Numbered from the stretch's first letter, positions 1 through 7,842 are shown. The stretch: DNA of 28,314 nucleotides from a virus (IMGVR_UViG_3300040811_000564:1-28314); one strand, 5' to 3'. Notes: a model not told the origin generated them from the sequence alone. Made by a program: numbers and translations.

Positions 1-1
1 C

Positions 2-73
2 GAAGTTGAAGCACAGGTTGAAAAAAATATAGATGGTAGTATAAGTATAGACAAGATTATAAAACCAAAATAA
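2..73 (+). CDS. C-terminal fragment of an unknown protein
   Basis: An open frame enters from the left edge and ends at TAA 71-73. It encodes 23 residues, roughly EVEAQVEKNIDGSISIDKI followed by a basic IKPK end. The stop overlaps the ATG of the next gene (TAATG), the same coupling used throughout this window, which supports it as a real gene end. The fragment is too short to assign a family. Confidence 0.6.
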   Translation, partial: EVEAQVEKNIDGSISIDKIIKPK

Positions 74-1185
74 TGAAAATTTCAATTGTCGGAAGAGGCA
101 ATGCAGGCTGTATTTCAGCAATGCACTTTGCACATTACAGGAATTTTTTAAACACAAAAATTGAATTAGAATTACTATTTGACTCTAAAATACCACCTGT
201 TCCAACTGGTCAAGGAACAACTTTAGAATTTCCTCAACTTTTATTTGAAACATTTAACTCAGGTTATTTGAATAAATTTCCAACAACTATGAAAACAGGT
301 ATAATGTATGAAAATTTTGGGACTAAACAAGATAAGATATTTCATCATTTTCCTGTTGGAAGATATTCCTTACATTTTGAACCAAAACAATTTCAGGACT
401 TTGTTTGTAATAATTTAAAAGTAAATTTTAAAGAAATAGATGAGAACATAACTAATTATAATCAAATTGATTCAGATTACATCATAGATTGTAGAGGTAC
501 TCCTAAAGATTTTACTGATTATGATACATTAAATAATCCTTTAAACTGTGCCTTGTTAGCCTCTCTTCCTAAAAAAGAAAATGACGTTAAGTACACTAGA
601 TCTATAGCACACAAAAATGGTTGGTGTTTTTATATACCTTTACCTGACAAAACATCACTTGGTTATATATTTAATAAAGATTTAACCTCTATTGAAGATG
701 CAAAAAAAGATTTTATGAAATCTTTTGGAGTAGAAAAAATTAATAAAGTTTTTCCTTTTTCGCAATATGTTGCTAAAGAACCTATTATAGATAATAGAGT
801 TTTTTTAAACGGTAATAAGTTATTCTTTTTAGAACCATTAGAAGCAACCGCTATGGGAACTTACATAAATGCTACTAGATTTTATTATGATTTTATATTT
901 AATAATGTAAACAAAAAAGAAACTGTATTTAAAGTAAAAGATTATATTAACAAAGTACAAGACTTTATTTTATGGCATTATTCAACAGGTTCAAAATATG
1001 ATACAATCTTTTGGAGATATGGAAAAGATCTTTGGGATAAACACGAAAAAATACATATTGAAAAAACTATTAAAATAGTTAGAGGTATGTCAAATTTAGA
1101 TATTGAAAAAAGTCGTAACTCAAATTTTCAGTATGCTCAATGGCAAGAATGGAATTTTGATAACTGGATAAAGGGGACAGAATGA
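73..1185 (+). CDS. Divergent flavin-dependent halogenase-like protein
   Basis: This 370-residue protein aligns by eye with the tryptophan-halogenase family along its length. It has an N-terminal FAD-binding GRGNAG loop (about residues 7-12), a GQGTTLEF segment where the family has GVGEAT, and K74 in PTTMKTGIMYENF, matching the catalytic Lys of PrnA (K79). It also has an IIDCRG strand and NGWCFYIP (182-189), matching the WxWxIP signature. E257 in FLEPLEA matches the catalytic Glu of EPLES. Two signature positions differ: the second Trp is Phe (F186) and the Ser after the Glu is Ala (A258). It is also much shorter than the usual ~500-540 residues. Lys and Glu are retained, so it may be active with altered substrate use, or be an FAD monooxygenase-like relative. 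It overlaps the unknown gene upstream and the endolysin downstream (ATGA). Confidence 0.72.
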   Translation: MKISIVGRGNAGCISAMHFAHYRNFLNTKIELELLFDSKIPPVPTGQGTTLEFPQLLFETFNSGYLNKFPTTMKTGIMYENFGTKQDKIFHHFPVGRYSLHFEPKQFQDFVCNNLKVNFKEIDENITNYNQIDSDYIIDCRGTPKDFTDYDTLNNPLNCALLASLPKKENDVKYTRSIAHKNGWCFYIPLPDKTSLGYIFNKDLTSIEDAKKDFMKSFGVEKINKVFPFSQYVAKEPIIDNRVFLNGNKLFFLEPLEATAMGTYINATRFYYDFIFNNVNKKETVFKVKDYINKVQDFILWHYSTGSKYDTIFWRYGKDLWDKHEKIHIEKTIKIVRGMSNLDIEKSRNSNFQYAQWQEWNFDNWIKGTE

Positions 1186-1661
1186 ACTTAAGTCGTAATT
1201 TTACTTTACAAGAATTAATTAAATCAGATACAGCTATTAGATTAAATATTGATAACAATCCTAATGGTGATCAAATTGATAAATTAAAACAACTATGTGA
1301 AAATGTACTTCAGCCAGTACGAGATCAATTCGGCAGAGTTAAGGTGACTAGCGGATTTAGGAGTCCACAACTTTGTAAAGCAATAGGTAGTTCAGAAAAC
1401 TCACAGCACGCCAAAGCTGAGGCCGCAGACTTCGAGGTAATTGGCGTAGACAACGCTGAACTAGCAGATTGGATACATAAATATTTAGAGACAGATCAAT
1501 TAATTTTGGAGTTCTATACTCCTGGTGAGCCAAACAGCGGATGGATTCACGCAAGTTGGATACCATACCAGCCCAGAAGACAATTCTTACACGCTTATAG
1601 AGAAGATAAGAGGGTTAAATATAAACCTATTATTGGTAAAGCAGTAGATCTTTTAAAATGA
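1182..1661 (+). CDS. Peptidase M15-family endolysin (L,D/D-Ala-D-Ala type carboxypeptidase)
   Basis: This 159-residue protein has the zinc-peptidase M15 layout. SGFRSPQLCKAIGSSENSQH carries H76, followed by D83 in AEAADFEV (the HxxxxxxD zinc pair). The third ligand H123 lies in SGWIHASW, and E110 before it is a candidate catalytic acid. The FTLQELIKSD start is typical of these phage lysins. Known members cleave peptide crosslinks of peptidoglycan, so a role in host lysis is expected. No signal peptide or membrane segment is seen, so export would need a holin; the holin-like gene is about 26 kb away at 27913. The ATG overlaps the halogenase-like gene's TGA, and its own stop overlaps the next ATG. 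Its position between two modification genes is unusual. Confidence 0.88.
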   Translation: MNLSRNFTLQELIKSDTAIRLNIDNNPNGDQIDKLKQLCENVLQPVRDQFGRVKVTSGFRSPQLCKAIGSSENSQHAKAEAADFEVIGVDNAELADWIHKYLETDQLILEFYTPGEPNSGWIHASWIPYQPRRQFLHAYREDKRVKYKPIIGKAVDLLK

Positions 1662-2164
1662 AACCAATAGTTGTCAAAGATAACTTTTTTGAAAACCCAG
1701 AACAAGTTATTGATATAGCCAAATCTGTTGAATGGCTTAAGCCTAATGAATCCCATAATTGGTGCGGTTTAAGAAGTTCAGATTTATCTAAGATCGATAC
1801 TAATTTAAATTGGTATATCGTAAGTAATTTTTTATATTTGTATTACAACAAAAGTGATATTAAAGTTGACTACACTCATGTTTGTTTTCATAAAATAAAT
1901 AAAGAAGATTGGTTAAATAGAAAAGAATATGCTCAAATACATCAAGATGGCACTGAGTTAGCTGGAGTAATTTACTTAGATAAAGAGCACAATTTTAACA
2001 ATGGTACTTCGATATATAACAATGAGGATTTAAGTATAAAAGTAGGATCTAAGTTTAACAGACTTGTAGCATATGATGGTAACTTTAGGCATGGTATATC
2101 AGACTTGGAAAATGAAGAAAGATTAAGTATAGTAATATTTTTAAATAATATAAAAATAAGATAG
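1658..2164 (+). CDS. 2OG-Fe(II) oxygenase (first of nine in the window)
   Basis: This 168-residue protein has a double-stranded beta-helix dioxygenase pattern. IHQDGTELAGVIYLD carries H95-x-D97, then NGTSIY, NRLVAYDGNFRHG with H145, and ERLSIVIFL with R155. H145 and R155 are ten residues apart, the classic spacing of the distal iron His and the 2-oxoglutarate-binding Arg. All three iron ligands and the Arg are present, so it is probably catalytic. The substrate is unknown; family members hydroxylate proline, lysine or small molecules. The start ATG overlaps the endolysin stop. It stands about 7.4 kb from the main oxygenase cluster, next to the short halogenase-like gene, so both enzyme classes also occur together here. 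Confidence 0.82.
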   Translation: MKPIVVKDNFFENPEQVIDIAKSVEWLKPNESHNWCGLRSSDLSKIDTNLNWYIVSNFLYLYYNKSDIKVDYTHVCFHKINKEDWLNRKEYAQIHQDGTELAGVIYLDKEHNFNNGTSIYNNEDLSIKVGSKFNRLVAYDGNFRHGISDLENEERLSIVIFLNNIKIR

Positions 2165-2171
2165 GAGACAT

Positions 2172-2300
2172 ATGGCAATATCAAGATCCTCAATGGCTCA
2201 ACAAATAGATGGTAAATTACGTGGGGCAAAAAAAGAAAAAAAGAAGAAGCTTAAAGTTAAAAAACCCAATAAAAAGAATTCTACTACATTTACTGTTTAA
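2172..2300 (+). CDS. Small Lys-rich protein (42 aa)
   Basis: The ATG at 2172 follows AGGAG (2163-2167) at good spacing and reads 42 codons to TAA. After MAISRSSMAQQ, about 14 of residues 15-36 are Lys or Arg, and the end is STTFTV. It is very basic with no recognisable fold. Small basic proteins occur repeatedly near structural genes here (2772 and 17998), which suggests binding to DNA or to acidic virion partners; that is inference. It is too short to be identified by family. Confidence 0.62.
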   Translation: MAISRSSMAQQIDGKLRGAKKEKKKKLKVKKPNKKNSTTFTV

Positions 2301-2317
2301 GCCAAAAGTGGTACAAT
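2289..2317 (+). promoter_or_regulatory. Candidate sigma70-type promoter before the structural block
   Basis: TTTACT (2289-2294, four of six matches to TTGACA) is followed after 17 nt by TACAAT (2312-2317, five of six matches to TATAAT). TG at 2309-2310 forms an extended -10 (TGGTACAAT). The predicted start is near 2324, in the 100-nt gap between the 42-residue gene and the gene at 2401. The -35 lies inside the end of the upstream gene. Confidence 0.45.
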
Positions 2318-2400
2318 CTAAGAAGTTGTACAACCGCAAAAGGCTAAAAACCTTCAATATGGAGTAATATAGCAATGTGGCCACAAAAAAGGAGTCAATA
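2301..2400 (+). promoter_or_regulatory. Intergenic leader with palindrome and small hairpins
   Basis: This is the longest non-coding gap in the window. GTTGTACAAC at 2325-2334 is a perfect 10-bp palindrome lying exactly at the predicted start site of the candidate promoter, so it could be an operator. GTACAA (2311-2316) can also pair with TTGTAC (2326-2331). A small AAGG/CCTT hairpin follows in the predicted leader at about 2340-2354. There is no U-run, so it is not an intrinsic terminator. Confidence 0.35.
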
Positions 2401-2760
2401 ATGGCAAAGAAATCTCAAGGTCCTTGTTGGGACGGTTATGAAATGGTTGGCATGAAAAAAAAGGGAAGTAGAAGTGTTCCTAATTGCGTGCCAGTAAAAA
2501 AGAAATTTGCAGGAGGTATAATTCCAGCAATTGGTCCAGCTCAAGCAATAGCTGCAGCACAGCAAGCTACCCCTCAAGATTATATTAATTATAAAACTTC
2601 AGGTAATACACAACCTATTGAAAAGCAGATGACTCCTGTTAAAAACAAAAAAGAAAAAGTTACGGAAGCTTACTCAGGTAAGTTTATTGATGTTGAGATG
2701 GACGGAAAAAGATATAGTAACCCATCTTTAAAAAGTTACTATAACGATTTATTAAAATAA
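2401..2760 (+). CDS. Small virion-associated protein with CWDGYEMVGMKKKG motif
   Basis: ATG 2401 is preferred over an in-frame GTG at 2377 because AAGGAG (2389-2394) lies six nt upstream of the ATG. The protein is 119 residues. Residues 7-31 hold a Cys-Trp-Asp-Gly-Tyr...Gly-Met-Lys-Lys-Lys-Gly...Pro-Asn-Cys-Val-Pro motif with two Cys. I recognise this short element from many marine phage structural proteins; its function is not established to my knowledge. It is followed by FAGGIIPAIGPAQAIAAAQQ, a small hydrophobic Gly/Ala stretch, and a polar C-terminus. The two Cys might pair or bind metal; that is speculative. It is likely the first gene of the transcript starting near 2324. Confidence 0.72.
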   Translation: MAKKSQGPCWDGYEMVGMKKKGSRSVPNCVPVKKKFAGGIIPAIGPAQAIAAAQQATPQDYINYKTSGNTQPIEKQMTPVKNKKEKVTEAYSGKFIDVEMDGKRYSNPSLKSYYNDLLK

Positions 2761-2771
2761 GGAGAAACACT

Positions 2772-2900
2772 ATGATGAAAACTATGCCAGGTGGCGGAAA
2801 CGCATACGCAAGAATGTCCTCTCTTAAAACCGAAAAAGCTAAATACGGTAAAGAGATGAAGAAGAAAAAGGATAAAAAGAAAAAGAAAAAAGATAAGTAA
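2772..2900 (+). CDS. Small Lys-rich protein (42 aa)
   Basis: The frame opens with ATG-ATG at 2772/2775, about 6-9 nt after GGAG (2761-2764). It ends at TAA 2898-2900, whose last A is the first base of the next ATG (TAATG). The N-terminus MMKTMPGGGNAYARMSS is followed by a C-terminal half that is almost only Lys with a few Asp (KKKKDKKKKKKDK). Such tails suggest interaction with DNA or an acidic surface. No fold is recognisable. Its tight coupling to the adaptor-like gene supports a virion-assembly role. Confidence 0.65.
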   Translation: MMKTMPGGGNAYARMSSLKTEKAKYGKEMKKKKDKKKKKKDK

Positions 2901-3589
2901 TGGCTACAAGCGGCACAACATCTTTTGATTTATCTATCGATGAGATAGTAGAAGATGCCTATGAGAGAATAGGTATGAGAATTAATTCTGGTCATGATAT
3001 TAAGTCAGCTAGAAGAAGTTTAAATATTTTATTTTCAGAATGGGGTAATAGAGGTGTGCATTTATGGAAGGTAGCTTTAAATGAAGTTGCTTTAGTTGCA
3101 GGTCAAGCAAACTATACAGTACCAACAAATGTTAGTGATGTATTAGAAGCTTATATCTCAACTGCAGGGGGAACTCCTGGAACAACCACTAATGATTTAA
3201 CTTTATCTAAAATTGATAGATCAGCTTATGCCGCTTTACCAAATAAAGGTGTTCAAGGACAGCCTTCTCAATACTATGTAGATAGACAAACAACACCAGT
3301 TATTTATTTATATCAAACTCCAGATTTATCGACTTATACTTATTTAAAATATTATTCAATTAATAGAATAGAAGATGCAGGTGCTTACACAAATACTGCA
3401 GACGTATCTTACAGATTTATTCCATGTATGATTTCTGGATTAGCTTATTATTTAGCTATGAAACGTTCTCCAGAAAGACTACAGTTTCTTAAGTTGGTTT
3501 ATGAAGACGAAATGAAAAGAGCCTTAGATGAAGATGGTTCTAGAACAAGTTTATTTATAACTCCAGAGAGTTATTTTCCGCAGGGGTAA
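2900..3589 (+). CDS. Head-tail adaptor/connector-like protein
   Basis: This 229-residue protein starts with a helical segment (FDLSIDEIVEDAYERIGM, then IKSARRSLNILFSEWGNRG) and continues with a beta-rich middle (QANYTVPTNVSDVLEAYIS). A C-terminal helical part contains YYLAMKRSPERLQFLKLVYEDE. This helix-beta-helix architecture, and a second protein of similar design at 4018, resemble the adaptors that sit below the portal in P22/SU10-type phages. The identification is architectural and from memory of marine phage homologues, not from a catalytic motif. A role at the head-tail junction is inferred. Confidence 0.6.
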   Translation: MATSGTTSFDLSIDEIVEDAYERIGMRINSGHDIKSARRSLNILFSEWGNRGVHLWKVALNEVALVAGQANYTVPTNVSDVLEAYISTAGGTPGTTTNDLTLSKIDRSAYAALPNKGVQGQPSQYYVDRQTTPVIYLYQTPDLSTYTYLKYYSINRIEDAGAYTNTADVSYRFIPCMISGLAYYLAMKRSPERLQFLKLVYEDEMKRALDEDGSRTSLFITPESYFPQG

Positions 3590-3592
3590 ATT

Positions 3593-4015
3593 ATGGGAAG
3601 ATTTGCAAGAGGTAGTAGAGCTTTATCAATATCAGATAGATCAGGAATGCAATTTCCTTATCAAGAAATGGTAAAAGAATGGAATGGTTCCATTGTCCAT
3701 TATTCAGAGTTCGAGAAAAAACATCCACAGCTAGATCCAAAGTATCATGCTGCAGATCCACAAGCTTTAAAAAAAGCTAGACCTGATACATCAAGAGGGA
3801 CTGGTATTACAGTACCACTTGATTTACAATACTGGCCTGGACAATACTTATCTAATGGTATGCAACCTGGTACATCACCAGATGAAGAAAATGCTAAAAG
3901 ACAAGCAGGGATATCCATAGGAAATATTGAGATAGCTTTTCCTACTCAAACAGCAAATACCACAGGGACAACTACAACAAGTAACACAGGAAGTGTTACA
4001 ATAACAATATTATAA
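3593..4015 (+). CDS. Conserved marine-phage structural protein of unknown function
   Basis: This 140-residue protein carries SDRSGMQFPYQEMVKEWNG and VHYSEFEKKHPQLDPKYH, then ADPQALKKARPD. I recognise this combination from many marine phage genomes, where it lies near head-tail connector genes. The C-terminal third is low-complexity Thr/Ser/Gly (TANTTGTTTTSNTGSVTITI) and probably beta or disordered. No catalytic motif is visible. It lies between two adaptor-like genes, so a minor head-tail junction role is plausible. An AGGGG stretch just upstream can serve as the ribosome-binding site. Confidence 0.68.
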   Translation: MGRFARGSRALSISDRSGMQFPYQEMVKEWNGSIVHYSEFEKKHPQLDPKYHAADPQALKKARPDTSRGTGITVPLDLQYWPGQYLSNGMQPGTSPDEENAKRQAGISIGNIEIAFPTQTANTTGTTTTSNTGSVTITIL

Positions 4016-4017
4016 AT

Positions 4018-4722
4018 ATGACATACGCAGAATTATTACAAAAAGTTAGAGATTATACAGAAGTAGACTCAAATGTTTTAACTGATTCTATTATCGAAGA
4101 CTTTATTAGAGATACCGAATTAAAGATTTTTAGAGAAGTAGATGCAGATTACGCTAGAGAATATGCAACAGCTTCACTTATAGCAAACACACCTTATTTA
4201 GACTTACCTAATGCAACATCTAGTTCTGGATTAACCTCTACCAGAAGAGCTATTATTGTAAGATCATTTTTAGTAGAAGATTCTAACCAGTCTCCTACAA
4301 CTAAAGAATACGTAGAACCTAAAGACACTAGTTTCATATTTGAATATAATTCAACAGGAGCTACAGGAGTGCCTAAATATTATGCAATGTGGAAAGAGAC
4401 AACTATTATAATGGCTCCAACCCCAGATCAAGCTTATAACGTACAATTAAGCTATATTTACACTCCAGATCATCTGTCAGCTACAAATACAACAACATAT
4501 CTATCAGACAATGTACCAGAGTTATTACTCTACGGCACTTTGGTAGAAGCGTATGGGTTTTTAAAAGGACCCTTAGATATGTACAAACTGTATTCAGACA
4601 AGTATAATGTAGCTATGCAAGGTTTTGCGTTGGAACAAGTAGGTAGAAGACGTAGAGACGAATATCAGGATGGGACACCTAGAATATTAGTACAGGCACC
4701 ATCTCCTGATAAAGGTAATTAA
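4018..4722 (+). CDS. Phage adaptor protein (SU10/P22 gp4-like architecture)
   Basis: This 234-residue protein begins MTYAELLQKVRDYTEVDSN, followed by IIEDFIRDTELKIFREVD. This pattern is typical of the adaptor ring proteins I associate with the SU10-type family. A beta-rich middle (YLDLPNATSS to VQLSYIYTPD) is followed by a helical end with DNVPELLLYGTLVEAYGFLK and an Arg-rich GRRRRDEYQD. Known relatives form a ring joining portal to tail. It starts two nt after the preceding stop with no strong Shine-Dalgarno, so translation is probably coupled. Confidence 0.66.
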   Translation: MTYAELLQKVRDYTEVDSNVLTDSIIEDFIRDTELKIFREVDADYAREYATASLIANTPYLDLPNATSSSGLTSTRRAIIVRSFLVEDSNQSPTTKEYVEPKDTSFIFEYNSTGATGVPKYYAMWKETTIIMAPTPDQAYNVQLSYIYTPDHLSATNTTTYLSDNVPELLLYGTLVEAYGFLKGPLDMYKLYSDKYNVAMQGFALEQVGRRRRDEYQDGTPRILVQAPSPDKGN

Positions 4723-4745
4723 AATTATTTATAAGGAGTAATAAA

Positions 4746-5174
4746 ATGGCAATAGCACAAGCAGTATGTAATTCATTTAAACAAGAAATTTTAGAAGGTA
4801 TCCATGATTTTGAAACTGGTGGAGACGAGTTTAAATTAGCACTGTATACATCAGATGCAAATTTATCTGCAGCAACAACTGCATACAGTGTAACGAATGA
4901 AGTACCAAATTCAGGTGAATATTCAGCTGGAGGAGGAACGTTACAATCTCAACAAACAGGTCTAGACACAGGCGTAGCAATTGTTGACTTCGCAGATTTA
5001 TCTTTCACAGGTGTTACTTTAACAGCTAGAGGAGCTTTAATTTACAATACAAGTGAATCTAATAAAGCAGTATGCGTGTTAGATTTTGGATCAGATAAAA
5101 CTGCAACTAGTGGAACTTTCACTATTCAGTTTCCAGCATTCACATCTTCAGCTGCTATATTAAGAATAGCTTAA
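4746..5174 (+). CDS. Conserved virion structural protein
   Basis: This 142-residue protein follows AAGGAG (4733-4738). Its N-terminus MAIAQAVCNSFKQEILEGIH and then GGDEFKLALYTSDANL mark a small, beta-rich protein family I recognise in many marine phages as a virion component. Later segments, GALIYNTSESNKAVCVLDFG and TIQFPAF, continue the beta pattern. The exact position in the particle (tail tube, decoration or fibre base) is not known from sequence. Its neighbours are adaptors upstream and the WG-repeat adhesin downstream, consistent with a tail role. Confidence 0.7.
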   Translation: MAIAQAVCNSFKQEILEGIHDFETGGDEFKLALYTSDANLSAATTAYSVTNEVPNSGEYSAGGGTLQSQQTGLDTGVAIVDFADLSFTGVTLTARGALIYNTSESNKAVCVLDFGSDKTATSGTFTIQFPAFTSSAAILRIA

Positions 5175-5192
5175 TAACGGGCAGGATTATGA

Positions 5193-7136
5193 ATGGCAAC
5201 TACTTGGGGTACAAATACCTGGGGATCTAACTCATGGGAAAGTGATTTAAATATAATCACCCCAAGTAGTAATGTCATAACTGCATCATCAGGAACATTA
5301 GAAGCCTATCAAATAAACGGTTGGGGCGGTCAATTTTGGGGAGTACAAAGTTGGGGTAACCTAACTGATGCTTTCGCAACTGTAACAGGTCAAGAACTTA
5401 CATCATCATTAGGAACAGAAACCGTAGACGGTGAAATCAACTCTGGTTGGGGTGGTGAAGCTTGGGGAGAAAACGGTTGGGGTATCTTTGGAGACGTATT
5501 AATTTCTGGAGAGGAATTAAATTTAACAGTAGCTTCAGTTACTGTAGACGCTCAAATTCAAATTGGTTGGGGTGGTTTATCTTGGGGCGATGGTGAATGG
5601 GGAGATTTAGCAAACCCAGATCTTCAAGTTTCAGGAATAGCTTTAACATCTAACACAGAAGATGTATCTATTATTGCAGATGCAAATGTAGGTGCAACAG
5701 GAAATGAAATAACAACAGATACAGATGGAGCTGTTGCAGGAACTTCAGCAGCACCTATTGCAACTGGTATAGAATTATCATCTGACACGGACGGAGTATT
5801 TGCAGGGGAACTTGTAACAGTAGAACTATCATCACCTTCAAACGACCCTTGGGGTAATGAAGTTTGGGGTAATGGTCAGTGGGGTGCTGGAGATGGTACA
5901 TCAATTTTAGGAGACGCTGTTGTTGATTTACAAGGTAATGCAAATGTTATCCCTACAGGAGCAGAAGCTACAGGTCAAACAGGAGATTTAGGTCAAGCTT
6001 CTATTTACAATGTAACTAATGGATCTGAAAATTCAGTTGAGTTTACTGCATATAACCAAGCACAATTATCTACAGCTCAAGCTAAATTTGGAACAGCATC
6101 TTTATTATTAGATGGTACAAATGATTATGTAGAATCTAACTCAAATGTTGATTTAAGCTCTGGTGATTTTACAGTTGATGTTTGGATAAGACCAAGTAGT
6201 GTTTCAGGTTACAAAGGTATTTGGCAATCAGGAACAAGTACAACAGAACAATCTTATTTATTAGGTAACACAGTTTATTGGAGTGTAAATCCATCAACAA
6301 TTATAAGTAGTTCAGTTACTGTTAATGCAAATGAATGGACTATGTTGTCTTATGAAAGACAAGGCACCACCCACAGGATTTATAAAAATGGAACTTTAGA
6401 AGATACAGCTTCCACGGGTAATAAACAGGATAATGGTCCATTTAGTATTGGTGAAAATGGCTTTGGAGATTTCAATGGTTACATTGATGAATTTAGATTA
6501 TCAGATATTGCAAGATACGGAGGTTCAAGTTTCACTGAACCTACAGGAGCGTTTGTACCAGATTCAAATACAACATTCTTGTTACACATGGATGGGGCAA
6601 ATGGATCTACAAATATAGTAGACGATTCTCCAGGAGTAACTATTGCAAGATTCGATATTGGAGCAGCGTTTGGTGGAGAAGTTGTAGAAGTACAAGTTAG
6701 AACAGCTTCAGCACAACCTTGGGGTAACGAAGCTTGGGGTAATGGAGAATGGGGACAATCTGTTGGTACAGATATTGCAATAGGAGCAGATGCAGTACTA
6801 ACACCTTCAATAGATGTTCCTGTTACAGGAGAACAATTAAACTGGACTATTGGAACAGAAACTATTAAAGCAGATGCTAACGTTTCTGTTACAGGTCAAG
6901 AGATAGAATCTTTATTAGGAGATGAAAACGCTTTCACAGACGTGACTGTTGAGTTAATTTCTCGTGAAGAAAACACTGTATCTATAGGTAATTTTGTAGC
7001 TGGAATAAGTCAATTAATTGTACCTACAGGCTTGGAAGCTACTACAACTAGTGGTACAATGGGTGTAAACGCGTGGGCAGTTGTTGAAACTAGTTCTAAT
7101 ACAACTTGGACAGTTGTTGACAAAGCAGCGGCTTAG
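5193..7136 (+). CDS. WG-repeat tail/adhesin protein with an inserted LamG-like domain
   Basis: This 647-residue protein is preceded by AGGA (5183-5186); ATG 5193 is the start in this frame. It has an N-terminal WGTNTWGSNSW and five WGxxxWGxxxWG motifs at residues about 44-55, 86-97, 126-137, 220-231 and 510-521. These are separated by beta repeats such as VTGQELTSSLGTETVDGEI. Between the fourth and fifth motifs, residues about 285-470 form a concanavalin/laminin-G-like module: FGTASLLLDGTNDYVE, FTVDVWIRPSS, HRIYKNGTLED and GYIDEFRLSDIARY. LamG modules usually bind glycans or proteins, so this is a strong receptor-binding candidate. Fibre or tail-surface location is inferred from the repeats and neighbours. 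No enzymatic motif was seen. Confidence 0.76.
   Translation: MATTWGTNTWGSNSWESDLNIITPSSNVITASSGTLEAYQINGWGGQFWGVQSWGNLTDAFATVTGQELTSSLGTETVDGEINSGWGGEAWGENGWGIFGDVLISGEELNLTVASVTVDAQIQIGWGGLSWGDGEWGDLANPDLQVSGIALTSNTEDVSIIADANVGATGNEITTDTDGAVAGTSAAPIATGIELSSDTDGVFAGELVTVELSSPSNDPWGNEVWGNGQWGAGDGTSILGDAVVDLQGNANVIPTGAEATGQTGDLGQASIYNVTNGSENSVEFTAYNQAQLSTAQAKFGTASLLLDGTNDYVESNSNVDLSSGDFTVDVWIRPSSVSGYKGIWQSGTSTTEQSYLLGNTVYWSVNPSTIISSSVTVNANEWTMLSYERQGTTHRIYKNGTLEDTASTGNKQDNGPFSIGENGFGDFNGYIDEFRLSDIARYGGSSFTEPTGAFVPDSNTTFLLHMDGANGSTNIVDDSPGVTIARFDIGAAFGGEVVEVQVRTASAQPWGNEAWGNGEWGQSVGTDIAIGADAVLTPSIDVPVTGEQLNWTIGTETIKADANVSVTGQEIESLLGDENAFTDVTVELISREENTVSIGNFVAGISQLIVPTGLEATTTSGTMGVNAWAVVETSSNTTWTVVDKAAA
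5322..6755 (+). repeat. Five WGxxxWGxxxWG coding repeats, split by a LamG-like insert
   Basis: Within the gene at 5193, the triple-WG motif recurs five times. The segments before the fourth and fifth copies match closely: FAGELVTVELSSPSNDPWG and FGGEVVEVQVRTASAQPWG. The spacing between copies is about 40 residues for the first three, then about 94, then about 290, where the LamG-like domain is inserted. This indicates duplication followed by domain acquisition. Confidence 0.75.
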
Positions 7137-7166
7137 TAATAAAATTAGGATATTTAGGAGTTATAT

Positions 7167-7817
7167 ATGGCATCAAGTTATTCGACAGATTTAAAACTGG
7201 AACTAATGGTAACAGGGGAAAACTCTGGTACATGGGGTGATAAAACAAACACAAATTTAAACTTAGTACAACAAGCGATTGCAGGTTACGAAGCTGTAAC
7301 TGTAAGTGGTACAGGTGATACTGCATTAGTGATGACTAATGCTGCACTTTCAAATGCAAGAAACGCTGTTATTAAATTAACAGGTACAATTACAGGAAAC
7401 ATAACAGTATCTATTCCTGATGGAATAGAAAAAACTTACATTGTAGAAAACGGAACTACAGGAGCTTTTACAGTACAGTTTAAAACATCCTCTGGAACAG
7501 GCCCTACTTTTTCTGCAACAGACAAAGGTATTAAAGTTTTATATTCTGATGGTACTGATGTTAAAGATGTATTAGGAAATGCATCACAAATTAATTTAGT
7601 AAATCAGAACGAAGTAAGATTTGAAGATGCAAGCGGTGGTGAATATGCAGGATTAAAAGCACCAGCAACTGTATCTGCAAGTTATACACTTAGCCTACCA
7701 ACAGCAGATTCTGCTAACAGTGGCTATGGTTTAACAACAGACGGAGCTGGACAATTAAGTTTCACTGACGTCGCATCAACAGGTAAAGCTATAGCTATGG
7801 CTTTAGTTTTTGGTTAA
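7167..7817 (+). CDS. Conserved virion protein (YSTDLKLELMVTGENSGTWG family)
   Basis: This 216-residue protein follows AGGAG (7156-7160). Its start, SSYSTDLKLELMVTGENSGT, then TNTNLNLVQQAIAGYEAVTV, is a signature I recognise from tail-fibre or tail-associated proteins of marine phages. The rest is beta-rich with NARNAVIKLTGTITGNITVS and YIVENGTTGAFTVQFKTSSG, a repeating-strand pattern typical of fibre shafts. The C-terminal half (LKAPATVSASYTLSLPTADS, GYGLTTDGAGQLSF) resembles phage fibre repeats. Receptor-binding or structural roles cannot be separated. Confidence 0.68.
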   Translation: MASSYSTDLKLELMVTGENSGTWGDKTNTNLNLVQQAIAGYEAVTVSGTGDTALVMTNAALSNARNAVIKLTGTITGNITVSIPDGIEKTYIVENGTTGAFTVQFKTSSGTGPTFSATDKGIKVLYSDGTDVKDVLGNASQINLVNQNEVRFEDASGGEYAGLKAPATVSASYTLSLPTADSANSGYGLTTDGAGQLSFTDVASTGKAIAMALVFG

Positions 7818-7842
7818 AATTATAATTAATAAGGAGTAAAAA

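Noticed and set aside
2377-2400. GTG start adding eight residues to the protein at 2401
   Set aside because: AAGGAG at 2389-2394 is correctly placed for ATG 2401 and would lie inside the gene if GTG were used.
4011-4018. TATAAATA, identical to the T4 late promoter core
   Set aside because: It overlaps a stop codon and the next start in an AT-rich genome, occurs by chance at this length, and no other late-type site of this kind stands before the modules.
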